Source: Paenibacillus faecis (GTDB taxonomy: Bacteria > Bacillota > Bacilli > Paenibacillales > Paenibacillaceae). Taken from it: DNA of 64,000 bases. The DNA lies in contig NZ_VSDO01000001.1 in assembly GCF_008084145.1 (NCBI RefSeq), positions 634,840 through 698,839 on the forward strand, in the 5' to 3' direction. Shown in pieces: positions 8,898 through 17,159 of the stretch (its first letter is position 1; each line of letters starts with the position of its first letter). The notes beneath the pieces are model-generated. The model was not told where the DNA came from. It searched no databases and saw only the letters and a list, made by a program, of their open reading frames with translations. Made by a program: the position numbers and the translations under genes.

Positions 8898-9790
8898 TAA
8901 GCCACCTCTTCTCCTTTCCGCTCGACCGCGGAGGGGATTTCCTGCCTTTGAAGCTTCGGTTTGGACACGATCAGTTTAGGATCCAAGGCAACCTGGAGGC
9001 CATCGGACAAAAAGTTTACCGCCGTGACGATCACGACGATCGCCAAGCCCGGCGCGAGCATGAGCTCCGGCCTCGTAAACATCACCTCTCTGGCTTCATT
9101 CAGCATCATCCCCCACTCCGCGTGCGGCGCCTCGATCCCTAGGCCGAGGAAGGAAAAGCCCGAGATTTGCAAAATCATCGCGCCGAAAGCGCTGCTGGAA
9201 GTCACTGCTATATCCGGCAGCGAGACGGGGAGAAGCTGCTTCACGATAATTCTAAAGTTGCCGAAGCCTAAAGCTTTGGAGAATTTAATATAGTCGGACT
9301 CGGCATATTGCAGGACCGAGGTCCGGATGACGCGGGCAAACCAGGCCCATTTCATCAGTACAAACGCGATCAATACATTGGTAAGCCCCGCCCCCAAAAT
9401 GCCGATGACCGCCAGGGACATCACATATCCCGGGAACGAAAGCATCACATCGCAGATTCTCATGATCACGGCATCGGTTTTGCCCCGGAAGTAGCCGGCG
9501 ATCAGGCCGAGGCCCCCTCCCAAAACGACCGAGATGACTAACGCGACGAACACCCAGAGGACGCTGGGTCGAATGCCGTAAATCAGTCTGGAGAGAATGC
9601 ACCGCCCCAGATGATCGTTCCCCAGCAGATACCCCCAAGACGGTGAGGCGTAGCGAAGCTCCATCTGGACTTCGTTTGGATCATGCGGCGCAAAGAGAGG
9701 AGCAAACAGCCCGGCAGCCACGATAACGAGAATAACCGAAAAAGACAGGGCGGCCAGTTTGTCGTTCCTTATATTTTTGTAAAGATTCAA
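8897..9790 (-). CDS. ABC transporter permease (Opp/Nik/CntC-like)
   Basis: A 297-residue DppC/NikC-type inner-membrane permease. It has an N-terminal helix and a periplasmic-type segment containing HDPNEVQMELRYASPSW and LLGNDHLGRCILSRLIYG (the DppC-type GTDxxGRD region in variant form), then five further helices with the EAA loop near SALGFGNFRIIVKQLLP. It starts directly after the partner permease stop with no gap. Import substrate: see the binding protein. Confidence 0.86.
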   Translation of the reverse strand: MNLYKNIRNDKLAALSFSVILVIVAAGLFAPLFAPHDPNEVQMELRYASPSWGYLLGNDHLGRCILSRLIYGIRPSVLWVFVALVISVVLGGGLGLIAGYFRGKTDAVIMRICDVMLSFPGYVMSLAVIGILGAGLTNVLIAFVLMKWAWFARVIRTSVLQYAESDYIKFSKALGFGNFRIIVKQLLPVSLPDIAVTSSSAFGAMILQISGFSFLGLGIEAPHAEWGMMLNEAREVMFTRPELMLAPGLAIVVIVTAVNFLSDGLQVALDPKLIVSKPKLQRQEIPSAVERKGEEVA

Positions 9791-10723
9791 TTAGGGCTCC
9801 CTCCTTAACTTCGGGTTTAACGCCGCGTTGATCAGATCCGACAGCGTGTTGAACAGCACGAAAGCCACCGCCAAGACCAGGACGTACGCCTGGATCATCG
9901 GAAAATCCCGGCTCAGGATGGAATTCACGGTCAAGGTCCCCAAACCCGGCCAAGCAAACACGTTCTCCACGACGACCGTACTGCCCAGAATGATCGGAAC
10001 CGCCATGCAAAAGACCGAAACGGCGACCTGCATGGAGTTTCTTAAAATGCGGGCCGTGATCTTTCCTTCCGGCAACCCGCAGGCTCGGGCGTAAAGCACG
10101 TAATCTTCATTCAAATTGCTCAGCATGGAACTTCTGACGATCCGAAAATAAATGCCCGCGTAACTGATGACCAGCACGGCTACCGGCAAAATATAACTTT
10201 GCGCCGAGTCCATGCCGCTGGTCGGCAGCAAGTCCAGCTTCACGGAGAAATACCAGATCATCAGCGCCGCCAGCCAATAGGAAGGCATCGAGGTCAGAAA
10301 GAACGAGATTCCCCGCACCGATTTATCCAGCGCTTTTCCTTCTCGCAGCGCGCAGAGTACGCCCAGTACGATCGAGAACACGATGATGGCGATCACCGAG
10401 ACCAGCGTCAGCTTCAACGTGTTGAGAAAGGCCGGACCCAGTAAAGACCATACCGGCTTGCCCGTCACGTAAGAGTTGCCGAAGTCCAGTTGAAGACAGG
10501 CCGCGAGCCAATCGAAATAACGAACCGCGAAGGGCCGGTTCAAACCGAGGGACGCCTTCGTTTCGGCGATCAGCTCCTCCGTGATTTTCGGCACCCCCTG
10601 CGCGTGCAGCACGACCTCCACGGGATCCAAAGGCGAGAGATGGTTTAAGCCAAACGTTAAAAAGGAGATGACCAAAAGCAGAGGGACCGATAGCAGGATT
10701 CGTTTGACGATATAGGTAACCAT
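9791..10723 (-). CDS. ABC transporter permease (Opp/Nik/CntB-like)
   Basis: A 310-residue DppB/NikB-type permease with six predicted helices. The N-terminus YIVKRILLSVPLLLVISFLTF is typical, and the EAA loop lies at YARACGLPEGKITARILRN. It begins 14 bases after the binding-protein stop and is followed without gap by the DppC-type partner, consistent with a heterodimeric channel. Confidence 0.87.
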   Translation of the reverse strand: MVTYIVKRILLSVPLLLVISFLTFGLNHLSPLDPVEVVLHAQGVPKITEELIAETKASLGLNRPFAVRYFDWLAACLQLDFGNSYVTGKPVWSLLGPAFLNTLKLTLVSVIAIIVFSIVLGVLCALREGKALDKSVRGISFFLTSMPSYWLAALMIWYFSVKLDLLPTSGMDSAQSYILPVAVLVISYAGIYFRIVRSSMLSNLNEDYVLYARACGLPEGKITARILRNSMQVAVSVFCMAVPIILGSTVVVENVFAWPGLGTLTVNSILSRDFPMIQAYVLVLAVAFVLFNTLSDLINAALNPKLRREP

Positions 10724-10737
10724 AGCCCGCTCCCCGC

Positions 10738-12351
10738 CTACTTCGTTTCGAAATACATTTGTTCAAACGGCAGCTCAAACTGCGTCTGTTTAAATGAAAC
10801 GCCTTGCAAATTGACCGGACCAACGACGGTAATGCTGCCGTTTGTAATCGGGATAAAGACCGCTTCATCATGGACGATCGTCAGAATGTCGGCATACAGC
10901 GATTTGCGCGTTTCCTCGTCCGTCGACACCATGACTTGGTCTATTTTTTGGTATAGCTCATCCTTTTGGGCGATTCCGCTCGTTGTATGGTAATAAGAAG
11001 CTTCGGAGGTAAAAGCGGACACCGTGCTTTGCGGATCGTATGCAAGTCCCCAGGTTTGGTTGAACAGCAAGTCATATTCTCCCGTCGATCTTCTGTTCGC
11101 GATGGAAGAGGATTCCTCCCCGACGAGATCCAGCTGCACACCGATGTTTTTCAGTGTGTTTTGAATCAACTCACCCTGGCTTTTTTGGGACGAGGCATTG
11201 ACGTCATAGTAAAGCTTCAGGGCAAGCGGGCTTCCGTCTTTCGTCCGAATCCCGCCCTCCGTTTCCTGAATCCAGCCGGCTTCGTCCAACAGCCGTTCGG
11301 CCTTTTCCAGGTCATAACCGCGCTGCTTCAACTCCACATCGGCGTAGTTCACGTTCTTGGAAAACAGCGTATCCGCAACCGATTCGGTGCCGCTAAAAAT
11401 CTGTTGGCTGATCGTCTCTCTGTCGACCGAATACCAGATGGCCTCGCGCACTGCCCGTTCGTGCACCGGGCTCTCCGTATTGCCGCTGTTGGCTACGATC
11501 ATTTTCGTATTCATCGGCTCGCTTCGAATGACTTGATACTCCCCCGACGCCTGCAGCTGATTCATCGCTTCCACATCGATACTGTCGGCGCCGCGGTCGT
11601 CCGTAAATGCAAAGTTCACCTCTCCTTTCCGCAACGCCAAAAGCGTCGTTTCCCCGGCCGGCAGCACCTTCGATGTGATCTTCTTCAACTTGGGGGCGCC
11701 GCCCCAATAGTTCACATTGGCTTCGAAGACGGCATATTGATCGGTCTTATGCTCGGTGAGCTTGTAAGGGCCTGTACCGTTGTAGCCGGTAACGCCGTCC
11801 TTGGTCTCTCCGTTGATGAAATTCTTGGGCGAGATAAAGACGTAAGGACGGGTCATCGACAGCTCGACCAATGCCGGGTAATACGGCTCGGACAGCACCA
11901 ATTCGAACGTGTGCTCATCGATCGCCTTCGTGCTTACAATATGGGTCGACAGCTTAATCCAGGAATGCTTGCTCGCGTTTCTTTGCACCGCATCGATATT
12001 CATTTTTACCGCCTCCGCGTTAAACGGCTCCCCGTCATGAAAAGTCACGCCCTTCCTTAAGTGAAACGTGTACACTTTCCCGTCCGGGGAGATATCCCAG
12101 GATTCGGCCAGCAGCGGTTTGATGCCTTCTTTCGTGTTTTCGACCAACGACTCATACACCATCCCCTGTGCCGGCATGGAGCCCGGATACAAGTGCGGAT
12201 TCATATCGTTGATATCCTTAGCCGTGGCGTAAATCAGCTCGTTTTGCGGACCGACGGCCGATTTCGCCTTGCCTCCATTTCCGCCGGCGCATCCGGCCAG
12301 CAACGCAGTCGATACTATTAAACTAAATAACACGGTCATTCTTTTTTTCAT
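10738..12351 (-). CDS. solute-binding lipoprotein (SBP_bac_5, NikA/CntA-like)
   Basis: A 537-residue extracellular binding protein, tethered through the lipobox LLAGC (Cys about residue 20). The family 5 fold is recognisable (PHLYPGSMPAQGMVYESLV, FHLRKGVTFHDGEPFNAEAV, YNGTGPYKLTEH, LLFNQTWGLAYDPQSTVSAF). The last motif resembles the nickel/metallophore branch rather than oligopeptide binders. I chose the ATG at 12351 (GGGAGGAAG before it, signal peptide immediately after). An in-frame GTG at 12441 also has AAGGAGA and would add 30 residues. Transcription starts from the promoter at 12483-12511, with a Zur-like box just downstream, suggesting derepression under zinc shortage. Confidence 0.83.
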   Translation of the reverse strand: MKKRMTVLFSLIVSTALLAGCAGGNGGKAKSAVGPQNELIYATAKDINDMNPHLYPGSMPAQGMVYESLVENTKEGIKPLLAESWDISPDGKVYTFHLRKGVTFHDGEPFNAEAVKMNIDAVQRNASKHSWIKLSTHIVSTKAIDEHTFELVLSEPYYPALVELSMTRPYVFISPKNFINGETKDGVTGYNGTGPYKLTEHKTDQYAVFEANVNYWGGAPKLKKITSKVLPAGETTLLALRKGEVNFAFTDDRGADSIDVEAMNQLQASGEYQVIRSEPMNTKMIVANSGNTESPVHERAVREAIWYSVDRETISQQIFSGTESVADTLFSKNVNYADVELKQRGYDLEKAERLLDEAGWIQETEGGIRTKDGSPLALKLYYDVNASSQKSQGELIQNTLKNIGVQLDLVGEESSSIANRRSTGEYDLLFNQTWGLAYDPQSTVSAFTSEASYYHTTSGIAQKDELYQKIDQVMVSTDEETRKSLYADILTIVHDEAVFIPITNGSITVVGPVNLQGVSFKQTQFELPFEQMYFETK

Positions 12352-12450
12352 GCGGCTTCCTCCCGTTAATAGCGCTTGCCTCGGATGAACTGCACTGCCC
12401 GCTTCCCTATTTCTTTCGGTTTGTTCGTTCACTGAGCGCACAGATCTCCT

Positions 12451-12471
12451 TAATCGTAATAATTACTATTA
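12451..12471. promoter_or_regulatory. Zur-like operator upstream of the Cnt-like operon
   Basis: TAATCGTAATAATTACTATTA matches the Bacillus Zur consensus AAATCGTAATNATTACGATTT at 17 of its 20 specified positions, including the whole CGTAATnATTAC core. It lies about 12 bases downstream of the -10 hexamer, a position suited to repression. Confidence 0.7.
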
Positions 12472-12482
12472 AGTTCTTGTAA

Positions 12483-12511
12483 ATTATATCCACTGTTACA
12501 ATGATCGTCAA
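12483..12511 (-). promoter_or_regulatory. sigma-A promoter of the Cnt-like operon
   Basis: On the minus strand TTGACG (12511-12506), exactly 17 bases, then TATAAT (12488-12483). The expected start is near 12476, giving a leader of about 125 bases before the ATG at 12351 that contains the Zur-like box. Confidence 0.8.
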
Positions 12512-12540
12512 CCCATAAAATTCCGGAATGAAATGAAACA

Positions 12541-12575
12541 AGCTCGTAAATCGCTGCATGAGCGATTTACGAGCT
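12541..12575. terminator. 15-bp perfect hairpin between nif and Cnt-like operons
   Basis: AGCTCGTAAATCGCT at 12541-12555 is exactly complementary to 12561-12575 around a GCATG loop. On the minus strand it is followed by TTGTTTCATTTC, a moderately T-rich tail. It sits just upstream of the Cnt-like promoter and may stop read-through from the nif operon; it could also be another element. Confidence 0.5.
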
Positions 12576-12660
12576 AAATGAAGTTGAATGATGGAAGCTA
12601 ATTCTTCGGTTCAACCTTATGATTAGTTAGACGAAGAAACGCCGGAGGGCAGGGCACTGA

Positions 12661-12849
12661 ATTTACGGGAACTTCTCCCGTTAATTGGGCGCCTCGGGGC
12701 TCCAGAGACGAATTAGCTGGAAAAACTCCAGCTAATCCTCCTGGAACCCAGGTTCCTCGGCGATGGAGCGCGAAATAGATGGAACATTTCCAGCTAAATC
12801 GTGTCCAAAGTCCAAGAGGAGAAAATTAACTGGAGGTTTTCCCGTTAAT
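12661..12849. repeat. four-hairpin intergenic repeat, copy A
   Basis: Four short inverted repeats at 12661-12685, 12711-12736, 12773-12799 and 12824-12849, each of the form TTAnCnGGA...TCCnGnTAA. Start-to-start distances are 50, 62 and 51 bases. The same order and spacing recur at 30.6 and 41.8 kb. An additional arm pair TTCTTCG/CGAAGAA flanks it at about 12602-12638. The last unit lies just beyond the nifV stop and could act as its terminator. Confidence 0.8.
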
Positions 12850-12872
12850 AAGTGGTTCGGTGTGTAGACTAA

Positions 12873-14033
12873 TTACCCTCTGGTTTCCATGCTCTGCATG
12901 ATCTCCTCGTTCCGGAGTTCTTCCCACCAATGCAGCAGTTCTTCCGGCTCCACGTTCCGTTTTTGTTCCCGGGCTTGCCTATGAACTCGCCGCAGCAGCT
13001 TTTCCGATGTAAGGGCATCGGCGACGATTCCTTTGCCCGCCAGCACATGCCGGAGGGAGCTTTTCCCCGAGTGGGTGCCGAGGACGATCCGGTGTTCCCG
13101 CCCAAGTTCCAACGGATCGAAACTTTGATAGGTTTCGGGATTTTTGGTCAGCCCGTCGACGTGTATTCCGGATTCATGCGAAAAGATCATCGTACCCAAG
13201 ATCGGTTTGCCCTCCGGGAGACGCCGGCCGGACGCCAATGCCACAGTTTCTCCCAGCGCTTGAAGAAGATCCGCCTTCACCCCGCACTCTCCCCCGTATA
13301 GATAGCGCCAGGCCATCACCACTTCCTCCAGCGGAGCATTGCCGGCGCGTTCGCCAAGCCCTGTTGCCGTCGTGCTTGCCCATACCGCTCCCGCTGCCAG
13401 ACCGCATAATGTATTGGCCGTAGCCAATCCGAAATCATTGTGGCAATGCACCTCCAATTCCACATCCGGCGGTATATCGGCCCTCAACCCCGTTATCGCA
13501 TCCCCCATGCTCGCCGGATGATGTAGGGAGAGCGTGTCCGCATACCGGAACCTCTTAATGCCAAATTCCCGGTACAAGAGAATAATCAGTTCTTTCAAAA
13601 AAAGCGGGTCACCGCGCGATGCGTCCTCCATGCCGACCGATACGGTCATATTTAGGTTCCTGGCGTATTCCGCGGCCTTCAGGACCCGGTACAAAGCTTC
13701 CCGGCCGGACCAGCCCAGCTTGGAGTTCAACTGCACCGGGGAGACCGGGATGGAGAGATGGCACCAGGAGACTCCGGTCTCCCTGGCTTTATCGATATCC
13801 TGCGGCAGAGCCCGGTTCCAGGTCAACAGCTTGACCGGCAGCTCAAGTTCCGCCATCGCGGCGATATGACGCTGTTCCTCCTTGCCCATGGCCGGGATGC
13901 CCACTTCTGCCTGCTCCACGCCGCATTCGGCCATCAGGGAAAGGATGTTCAGTTTCTCCCTGAGCGTAAAGGACACTCCGGCCGATTGTTCCCCATCCCG
14001 AAGCGTCGTATCGCAAATGTGCAATTTTTTCAC
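12873..14033 (-). CDS. nifV: homocitrate synthase NifV
   Basis: Condenses acetyl-CoA with 2-oxoglutarate to homocitrate, the organic ligand of FeMo-co. A DRE-TIM metallolyase fold with ICDTTLRDGEQ at the N-terminus, the metal-binding HCHNDFGLA motif, and a C-terminal region with HESGIHVDG and LGTHSGKSS. I chose the GTG at 14033, giving 386 residues, because AAGGAGGGGAG precedes it and the product starts directly with the barrel. The longer frame to 14111 overlaps nothing but has no ribosome site. It is the last gene of the nif operon, 59 bases after hesA. Confidence 0.92.
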   Translation of the reverse strand: MKKLHICDTTLRDGEQSAGVSFTLREKLNILSLMAECGVEQAEVGIPAMGKEEQRHIAAMAELELPVKLLTWNRALPQDIDKARETGVSWCHLSIPVSPVQLNSKLGWSGREALYRVLKAAEYARNLNMTVSVGMEDASRGDPLFLKELIILLYREFGIKRFRYADTLSLHHPASMGDAITGLRADIPPDVELEVHCHNDFGLATANTLCGLAAGAVWASTTATGLGERAGNAPLEEVVMAWRYLYGGECGVKADLLQALGETVALASGRRLPEGKPILGTMIFSHESGIHVDGLTKNPETYQSFDPLELGREHRIVLGTHSGKSSLRHVLAGKGIVADALTSEKLLRRVHRQAREQKRNVEPEELLHWWEELRNEEIMQSMETRG

Positions 14034-14092
14034 GATCTCCCCTCCTTTCTCCGAAAGCCGGTTCAACCGCCGCTCCCATGTATTTTTCTGGC

Positions 14093-14911
14093 TTACTTCC
14101 CCTGGCAGCAACCCTTATCCGAATTAGCGCATCTCTCACTCGTCGCATTTCCGCAGCACTCGCACCCTGCACTTCGCTTCACCTTAAAGCAGAAGCTCCG
14201 CATATTCAGCGTATTTATGCGGTGCATGACGCCAAGCGCCGGTTCTCCGACCCCGGTGATCCACTTTATGGCTTCCATCGCAGCCAGACACCCCGCGATA
14301 CCGGAGGTCGCCCCCAGCACCGGAAACCCGAAAGGCTCCCATTCCGGGCAACCTTCGGGATAAATGCAGGCGAGACACGGCGTTATCCCCGGAACAATCG
14401 TCGTTAACGACACTTCAAAGCCATACATCGCCGCCTCCACCATCGGTTTGCCGCAATCGACGCAAAGCCGGTTCAATTCATACCGCTCCGGGAAATCATA
14501 GCGGGCGTCAATTACGATATCCGCCGCTTCGACCCAAGGCTTTGCGGTGCCATACTCGATTTTTACCGGATAGCCCTCGAGCTTCACATGCGGATTTACC
14601 CGGCGGAGCTGCTCCAGCGCCGTATCGATCCTCGGTTCACCGATCCGTGAGGAATCCATCAGGATTTGCCGGTTCATATCCGGCGGCCGGATGATTCCTT
14701 CGTGAGCGAGAATCAGCTTTCCGACGCCGGCGGCCGCCAAATAGACAGCCGCCGTTCCTCCCAGCCCGCCGATGCCCGCGATCATCACCGTCGCCAGCCC
14801 CAGCTTCCGCTGTCCTTCTGCCCCCAGCAATTCAAGCTGCCGGGCAAACCGTTCTTTTTCGGCCCCGGCCAACCTATTTCCCATCATGGAATCACCGTCT
14901 TTCGTTGCCAT
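14093..14911 (-). CDS. hesA: HesA/MoeB/ThiF family protein
   Basis: A 272-residue E1-like adenylyltransferase. The nucleotide-binding loop is AGIGGLGG (about residues 45-52) with the following MNRQI and ARYDFPERYELN segments. Cysteine pairs CLAC and CECC could bind zinc. HesA is a regular member of Paenibacillus and cyanobacterial nif operons and is proposed to help metal or sulfur supply for cofactor assembly; the exact reaction is not settled. It begins eight bases after the preceding DUF269-type gene. The ribosome site is weak, and an alternative start lies at 14887. Confidence 0.9.
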   Translation of the reverse strand: MATKDGDSMMGNRLAGAEKERFARQLELLGAEGQRKLGLATVMIAGIGGLGGTAAVYLAAAGVGKLILAHEGIIRPPDMNRQILMDSSRIGEPRIDTALEQLRRVNPHVKLEGYPVKIEYGTAKPWVEAADIVIDARYDFPERYELNRLCVDCGKPMVEAAMYGFEVSLTTIVPGITPCLACIYPEGCPEWEPFGFPVLGATSGIAGCLAAMEAIKWITGVGEPALGVMHRINTLNMRSFCFKVKRSAGCECCGNATSERCANSDKGCCQGK

Positions 14912-14919
14912 TCGCCGTA

Positions 14920-15459
14920 CTAAGAGAACGGAGACAATTGCAATTGCCTGAACCTCTCCCGGTTTTTAAGCCCTTCGCGGATACAGGAAATGCCGTAGAG
15001 CCGCAGTTTGTCATGCTCCGCAAACGGAAACGGAACGCCTCCGCGAATGCTGTGGACCACCAGCACCGTCCGCCCGGAATAAACGAGCGCACGGCCGAAC
15101 CCTTCCTCATTCATTTCCACCATGCTCTGAACGAGATCTCCGCTTACCTTTTCCAAGGAGGCGGCGACCGCTTGAAAGAGTACCGACACCTGGGTCCGCA
15201 AGACAGGTAAGATACGGCAGCCGGACATCAACTCCGTTTTTTGTGCGGGGGTGCAGAGAAAAAGCTTGCTGATCCGCTCGTTCCGGGACAAATCGGCATA
15301 TTTTCCCCACGGATCAGATAATTGGAGAGAACGGTCCAGGTTCGACATAAACACGTCCCCTAGGCTTTCCTCGTCCCATTCTCTCCGGGCTCCCTCCCGA
15401 GCTGCGGCCTTCCCGCATTCCGCCATGACATGCCCTGAATTAGCGGCCCGCTCTGCCAT
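14920..15459 (-). CDS. NifX-associated DUF269-like nitrogen-fixation protein (nif orf1)
   Basis: A 179-residue protein whose middle and C-terminal parts fit the NifX-associated DUF269 family: SDPWGKYADLS, LFQAVAASLEKVSGDL, and EEGFGRALVYSGRTVLVV followed by an HDKLRLYG segment. Family members are encoded next to nifX in many diazotrophs and are presumed to help FeMo-co synthesis or transfer. The ATG at 15459 follows AAGGAGAG at normal distance; an upstream in-frame start at 15495 lacks this. It overlaps nifX by 20 bases. An extra gene at this place between nifX and hesA is known in one group of Paenibacillus nif clusters. Confidence 0.75.
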   Translation of the reverse strand: MAERAANSGHVMAECGKAAAREGARREWDEESLGDVFMSNLDRSLQLSDPWGKYADLSRNERISKLFLCTPAQKTELMSGCRILPVLRTQVSVLFQAVAASLEKVSGDLVQSMVEMNEEGFGRALVYSGRTVLVVHSIRGGVPFPFAEHDKLRLYGISCIREGLKNRERFRQLQLSPFS

Positions 15460-15853
15460 TTTGTTTCTCTCCTTCCTCCAAAGCCTCTTCTTCATTAAAG
15501 ATTTTGGCCAACCACAGCGGGGGAGTCCCCCGCAGCATTTCCTGTAAACGCCTGAGCTGCCCCTCGATGCTGCTACCTCCGGGCACCTTGACCGGCATAA
15601 TCTTCTTGCGGGTTACGCGGGCTGCCGCCGAAGCGCCGATCTGCATCAAGAACACCAACGCGCAATCCTCCACTGCCGCGATCCGCGCCGCGATCTTGCC
15701 GTGTTCATCCTGCCCGCTGTCCGTGGGGATCCGCCGTATCTCCAATAGCTCCACCGCACCCGACCTGGTCATTTTGTAAATCGCGAACTGCAAACTTTGA
15801 CCGAAATGGGCATTCACCGTCAAGCCGTCATCACTGGTGAAAGCGATCTTCAT
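15440..15853 (-). CDS. nifX: NifX, nitrogenase cofactor carrier
   Basis: A 137-residue single-domain protein of the NifX/NifB-C-terminal/VnfX fold: MKIAFTSDDGLTVNAHFGQS at the start and ALVFLMQIGASAAARV in the middle. It is thought to bind NifB-co or the VK cluster during transfer to and from NifEN. AAGGAGG lies six to seven bases before the ATG, and the gene overlaps nifN by 23 bases. The C-terminal tail is acidic then basic and may be flexible. Confidence 0.88.
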   Translation of the reverse strand: MKIAFTSDDGLTVNAHFGQSLQFAIYKMTRSGAVELLEIRRIPTDSGQDEHGKIAARIAAVEDCALVFLMQIGASAAARVTRKKIMPVKVPGGSSIEGQLRRLQEMLRGTPPLWLAKIFNEEEALEEGEKQNGRAGR

Positions 15854-17159
15854 GACGATCCTCCTTCCTTCGAATCAGCAGATTGCCGGCCCGGTTCACA
15901 AGGTCCATCGCGCCCCGGTAGCCAACGCTTACGCTCATATAGGATCCCAGTTCGTCGACGACCGGAAATCCGGCGGCCATGAAAGCGGACTTCATACGCC
16001 TTGCCCCTTTTCTTCCGTGGCCGTTGCTGATCCAGAGGTCGGCCCCCCAGCCCAAGGTTTCGGCATCGTCCAGATCGCCGATCCACACCTCTTGCTCCGC
16101 TTCCTTCAACAAAGGGGTTTCGCACGGCGCGACCAGAGCCTTGATCTTCACGCCCATCTCCCCGAGCCAGGCCGTCATCGACTGCGCGTGGTCCGGCTCC
16201 AGCGCGACGACCGCCGAAACGCCCGCATAATGGAAATGGGCGTCCAGCATACTGTCGAGCAGGTTCTCGCGCTGCCATCGATACCGCAGTGGTACGGGTA
16301 TCCCGCTTAGTTGCTGCAGGAATGAAATCAGCTCGTCGGCGGCGGCGAGCCCGTGCATTCCGTGAATTACTTTATAAGGAATACCGGCGGCATGCTGCAG
16401 TCTTCTTGCCGGCCGCTCCATACTGGCTCCCATGGCGATCGTATAACGGGAACGAAGCATCTGCTTTAAAGCGTCCAGCGGCACGCCGCCCCGGGTCAGC
16501 GGGGAGAAGCCTGTCAGCAGATGGCCGGACAGCGAGGTCGACAGATCCGGAAGCGTAATGACTTCAAACCCGAAATCGCCAAGGATTTCCCTTAACTCCA
16601 TCACATCGCCTGGAGTCAGGCATGGCCCCGGAAGCAAGTTGACCTGACCGGTGAGGGGTTTGCCGGGAGGTTTGCCGCTTTGTCCCTGGATGACCGCGTC
16701 GATGATACCTTCAACGACCGCGCTATACCCCGTCTCCAGCGATCCTCCTCCGAAATCGGGCAGCGTCACGGGGACAATGAGGCACTCGCGGGGAGCGCGT
16801 TCGCGGATATATTTTTTCACGCACGCCGTGTAGTCGGTTCCGGATACATCCGTAAGCTCCGTACCGATGACCGTGATCAGATCGGGACGATGCTTGGCAA
16901 TTACGGTGTTCAGCGCCTCCTCCAGGTTGCGGTCCGCGTCAAAAATAACATCCATCTCCTGGAGCGCCGAGGTCTGAACCGCGATAGGTTCGCGAAAATG
17001 ACGGGTGAGCAGCGATTTGGAAAACGCCGAACAGCCTTGAGCCCCATGAAGAAGCGCGGTCGCGCGGTAGCAGCCTTGCACGGCAAGCACCCCGCCGAGA
17101 GAAGGACCGATCGTCAGGGGATTCACCGCGACCGGTTTTGCCGTTCGCTTAACGCTCAT
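15831..17159 (-). CDS. nifN: NifN, FeMo-co scaffold subunit
   Basis: The beta-like subunit of the NifEN scaffold, where NifB-co matures into the FeMo-co precursor. The ATG at 17159 gives 442 residues; the longer frame to 17273 adds an Arg-rich segment unlike NifN and is not credible. The sequence shows the NifK-like layout with PLTIGPSLGGVLAVQGCYRA, HGAQGCSAFSKSL and the conserved GTELTDVSGTD region; Cys residues in these loops fit the NifEN cluster ligands. It overlaps the end of nifE by 11 bases, which suggests coupled translation of equal amounts. Confidence 0.92.
   Translation of the reverse strand: MSVKRTAKPVAVNPLTIGPSLGGVLAVQGCYRATALLHGAQGCSAFSKSLLTRHFREPIAVQTSALQEMDVIFDADRNLEEALNTVIAKHRPDLITVIGTELTDVSGTDYTACVKKYIRERAPRECLIVPVTLPDFGGGSLETGYSAVVEGIIDAVIQGQSGKPPGKPLTGQVNLLPGPCLTPGDVMELREILGDFGFEVITLPDLSTSLSGHLLTGFSPLTRGGVPLDALKQMLRSRYTIAMGASMERPARRLQHAAGIPYKVIHGMHGLAAADELISFLQQLSGIPVPLRYRWQRENLLDSMLDAHFHYAGVSAVVALEPDHAQSMTAWLGEMGVKIKALVAPCETPLLKEAEQEVWIGDLDDAETLGWGADLWISNGHGRKGARRMKSAFMAAGFPVVDELGSYMSVSVGYRGAMDLVNRAGNLLIRRKEDRHEDRFHQ

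Noticed and set aside
10966-12060. A 364-codon plus-strand frame
   Set aside because: Antisense to the binding-protein gene; Arg/His/Leu-rich shadow with no start signal.
7340-12351. Plain oligopeptide (Opp/Dpp) uptake operon
   Set aside because: Possible from the ATPases and permeases alone, but the downstream MFS gene, the gene order and the Zur-like box favour a metal or metallophore system.
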